This document shows, piece by piece, positions 61,946-64,000 of a stretch of 64,000 nucleotides of DNA (position 1 is the stretch's first letter; each line of letters starts with the position of its first letter). The position numbers were made by a program, and so were the translations under genes. The stretch covers positions 22,015 to 86,014 of the forward strand of contig UQIB01000003.1 in the NCBI GenBank assembly GCA_900541015.1, read 5' to 3'. The DNA comes from an uncultured Collinsella sp. GTDB taxonomy: Bacteria; Actinomycetota; Coriobacteriia; Coriobacteriales; Coriobacteriaceae. The notes beneath the pieces were generated by a model. It was not told where the DNA came from, made no database searches, and saw only the letters and a program-made list of their open reading frames with translations.

Positions 61946-62680
61946 ATGTGGATCGTTGGGGTTTTAATGGATGACATGTTGAGAGTGCTGGTAATCATTC
62001 CTGCATATAATGAGCAAGCCAATATCGTTCAGACTGTTTCATCGGTTGTTGAAGCTGGCTATGATTATGTAGTGGTGAATGATGGCTCAACCGATAAAAC
62101 TCTATCTATCTGCCGTCAACATGGATTTAATGTCCTTGACCTTCCGCAAAATTTGGGCATCGGTGGTGCTGTTCAGGCCGGTCATAAATATGCGCTCAGG
62201 CATGGTTATGACATTGATGTCCAGGTTGATGGTGACGGGCAGCATGATCCTTCTTATATTGGGAACCTAATCGAGCCGGTTATTGATGGTGCCGATTTAT
62301 CCATTGGTTCCAGATTTGCCGTTCCCACGGAAGGCTTTCAGTCTACTTTTTTAAGGAGAGTAGGTATCCGATGGCTTTCTGGTTGGTTGAGATTATTTAC
62401 CGGAAAGACGATTAAAGATCCTACTTCTGGATTTCGCGCGTGCGGCAAAAAAGCCATAGATCTGTTCTGTAGGGACTATCCAGATGATTATCCTGAGCCT
62501 GAATCTATTGCCGCAGCATTAAAAACTGGTCTTTCAGTGGTTGAGGTTCCTGTACTTATGCGCGAGAGGCAGGGCGGAGTGTCATCAATTTCTGGCCTTT
62601 CTTCAATTTATTACATGATTAAGGTTTCGCTTGCAATTTCCATGGCCTGTTTTGTTTATAGAAAGGCGGCTCACTCATGA
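61946..62680 (+). CDS. Dolichol-phosphate mannosyltransferase-like GT2
   Basis: 244 residues. GT-A with VLVIIPAYNEQANI, VVNDGSTDKTL, QVDGDGQHDPSYI and DPTSGFRACGKKA, the DPM1-like subgroup that charges a polyprenyl phosphate with sugar. The C-terminus has a hydrophobic stretch. Starts at 61946, 61967 or 61976 are possible (homologues begin close to the last). The end overlaps the DUF2304 gene by 4 bp (ATGA), a recurrent pairing. Confidence 0.88.
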   Translation: MWIVGVLMDDMLRVLVIIPAYNEQANIVQTVSSVVEAGYDYVVVNDGSTDKTLSICRQHGFNVLDLPQNLGIGGAVQAGHKYALRHGYDIDVQVDGDGQHDPSYIGNLIEPVIDGADLSIGSRFAVPTEGFQSTFLRRVGIRWLSGWLRLFTGKTIKDPTSGFRACGKKAIDLFCRDYPDDYPEPESIAAALKTGLSVVEVPVLMRERQGGVSSISGLSSIYYMIKVSLAISMACFVYRKAAHS

Positions 62681-63033
62681 GTATGATAATTCGCGTGGGC
62701 GCTGGCGTAATTTTTAGTGGCCTTTTCTTTTATGTTGTTTCCTTAGTCGGTAAAGGAAAGCTACTTTTAAAGTACTCGTTACTATGGCTTTGCCTGTGCG
62801 TGGTGGCACTATTTAGCGTTTGCTTTCCGGAGTTAATTTATCGAATTTCAGATCGTATTGGGTTTATTAGCCCGTCAAATTTCGCTTTTCTTGTCGCTGT
62901 AGTACTTTTATTGATGATTTCTTTATCACTCAGTATTGCGATTAGCAGACTCGTTACGGCTTGCAAGAACTTAACCCAACGTATTGCGATTCTTGAAAAT
63001 GAGAATGATGTTTTGCGAAATCAGCAGAGTTAA
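62677..63033 (+). CDS. DUF2304 family membrane protein
   Basis: 118 residues. Three membrane helices then a short coiled coil (LTQRIAILENENDVL). KYSLLWLCLCVVALFSVCFPEL and GFISPSNFAFL are family-typical. DUF2304 proteins sit beside DPM1-like GT2 enzymes and may anchor or assist them at the membrane. It overlaps the upstream GT2 by 4 bp. Confidence 0.88.
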   Translation: MSMIIRVGAGVIFSGLFFYVVSLVGKGKLLLKYSLLWLCLCVVALFSVCFPELIYRISDRIGFISPSNFAFLVAVVLLLMISLSLSIAISRLVTACKNLTQRIAILENENDVLRNQQS

Positions 63034-63059
63034 TTAAAGACGAGGTTTAGATTAACTGT

Positions 63060-64000
63060 ATGAATAACTATTTAGGAGCGGAAGCTCGAAACCATCGTGT
63101 TTGCAGCGGCTTGTATCGCCTTTACCATGTTGGTATTTTTGCCCTGCCGTTATCTTTTGCACTGATATATCTGTCTTTGTTTGTTAATTATATTGATGCT
63201 TTCTATGGCACGGTTGGCTTTACAATTGCCAACCCGATGTTTAATGACGATATGGCAGTTCTATTTGTTGCTGGAGTGACTATTGTATTTGTCATTTCTG
63301 TAATCAAATTGGTGGAGTATAAAAGCGAGTTTTTGTATAAACATCGATGGTTAATCGGTATGACTGTTGCGATGCTTGCCGTTGCTTTTAAAATCAGCGG
63401 CTCATCGATTGGAATGTGGAGCATTATGCTTCCCGGAAACGCTGGTACTCCGTTTTGGGGTATACCGAGGTCCCTTCGAAGTGATGAGTTCTCAGTTGGA
63501 ACCCTGTTTCAACTCTCTCAATCCCATAATGGCTATGCTCCAATTTCGGAAATCCTGAGAGGAGATTTAACGGATGTCCGGATGGTTTATGGCGCTTCCT
63601 GCTGGAGCATAATCACGTTATTTAGACCAGTGCTTTGGGGTTATTTGTTATTTGGTTTTGAATTCGGTCTAGCGTTTGCTTGGTCCGCGAAACTATGTCT
63701 AATGGTTCTTGTCTCTTTTGATTGTGCCTTTCTCATTATTAAGTCAAAGCCGCTCAGCTTGCTCTTTTCATGCTTGCTTTGTTTTTCGCCACTAATTCAA
63801 TGGTGGGGCACGGGCGAGGTGATTCTTTATGGCCAAGCCCTTGTCTTGTTGTTGGATAGTGCGCTCTTTACTCGAAAAAGGAATATCAGGATTATTGCGA
63901 TGGTTGCTATAGCATGGCTATGTGGTTGTTACATAATGCTGATGTATCCTGCTTGGATGGTCCCATTTTTCTTCATTTTTGCCTTGATGGGTGTATTCAG
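63060..64000 (+). CDS. Large polytopic membrane protein, partial (cut by window end)
   Basis: At least 313 residues, running off the window. ATG at 63060 with GAGG upstream. Several membrane helices; the first extracytoplasmic loop has GIPRSLRSDEFSVGTLFQLSQ, a motif seen in large GT-C-like membrane proteins of surface-glycan clusters in Gram-positive bacteria. It may be a polyprenyl-sugar-dependent glycosyltransferase or polymerase; the truncated sequence does not allow a choice. Confidence 0.75.
   Translation, partial: MNNYLGAEARNHRVCSGLYRLYHVGIFALPLSFALIYLSLFVNYIDAFYGTVGFTIANPMFNDDMAVLFVAGVTIVFVISVIKLVEYKSEFLYKHRWLIGMTVAMLAVAFKISGSSIGMWSIMLPGNAGTPFWGIPRSLRSDEFSVGTLFQLSQSHNGYAPISEILRGDLTDVRMVYGASCWSIITLFRPVLWGYLLFGFEFGLAFAWSAKLCLMVLVSFDCAFLIIKSKPLSLLFSCLLCFSPLIQWWGTGEVILYGQALVLLLDSALFTRKRNIRIIAMVAIAWLCGCYIMLMYPAWMVPFFFIFALMGVF

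Overview
The window looks like a chromosome segment of a gut actinobacterium of the class Coriobacteriia, most likely Collinsella or a close relative. The evidence is a GC-rich core with strong C/G-ending codons, a Rho factor with a very long Ala/Lys/Arg-rich N-terminus, CarD, a SufCBDSU operon with an Rrf2 regulator, and a sortase-type surface protein. The genus is an inference; no rRNA is present.

1-33 kb is mostly housekeeping. In order it holds trpS and a WecA-type glycan-lipid initiating transferase (both -), a structured RNA candidate, a PflX-type radical SAM protein, tRNA-Ala, pncB, proB, a prolyl aminopeptidase (-), proA, an HD hydrolase and CarD (-), argS, rho, a membrane protein with VanZ, a ROK fructokinase and an aminotransferase (-), then tRNA-His and two identical tRNA-Lys genes. 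Next to a partial third tRNA-Lys lies dinD (-), followed by a FAD oxidoreductase, a NifU-like/GGGtGRT gene pair, a RAYT-type transposase with a damaged HUH motif, and the suf operon (-) diverging from its probable Rrf2 regulator.

34-38.7 kb is accessory: a nucleotidyltransferase/HEPN-like pair, a sortase-anchored secreted protein and a degenerate AAA-ATPase-like protein.

38.7-64 kb is a cell-surface polysaccharide locus. It begins with six glycosyltransferase genes and continues with an acyltransferase, a secreted dual-domain peptidoglycan hydrolase, a flippase, UDP-N-acetyl-L-fucosamine synthesis (fnlA, fnlB, fnlC), two GT4 enzymes, a GT2/DUF2304 pair and a large membrane protein cut by the window end. 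An A+T-richer island (about 46.9-51.5 kb) interrupts it. The island carries a DUF4869-like gene plus P-loop ATPase, divergent from a HEPN-motif protein, and is bounded by the intact GT2 3' end and a second, orphan copy of that 3' end. This is the best candidate for an undescribed (possibly defence or toxin-antitoxin) system.

Intergenic regions are rich in long perfect or near-perfect palindromes. Several share a GGGGACG-type loop, a 29-bp GGGACA...TGTCCC element recurs around the suf operon, and one 150-bp element has 26-bp near-perfect inverted ends. These may relate to the RAYT gene.
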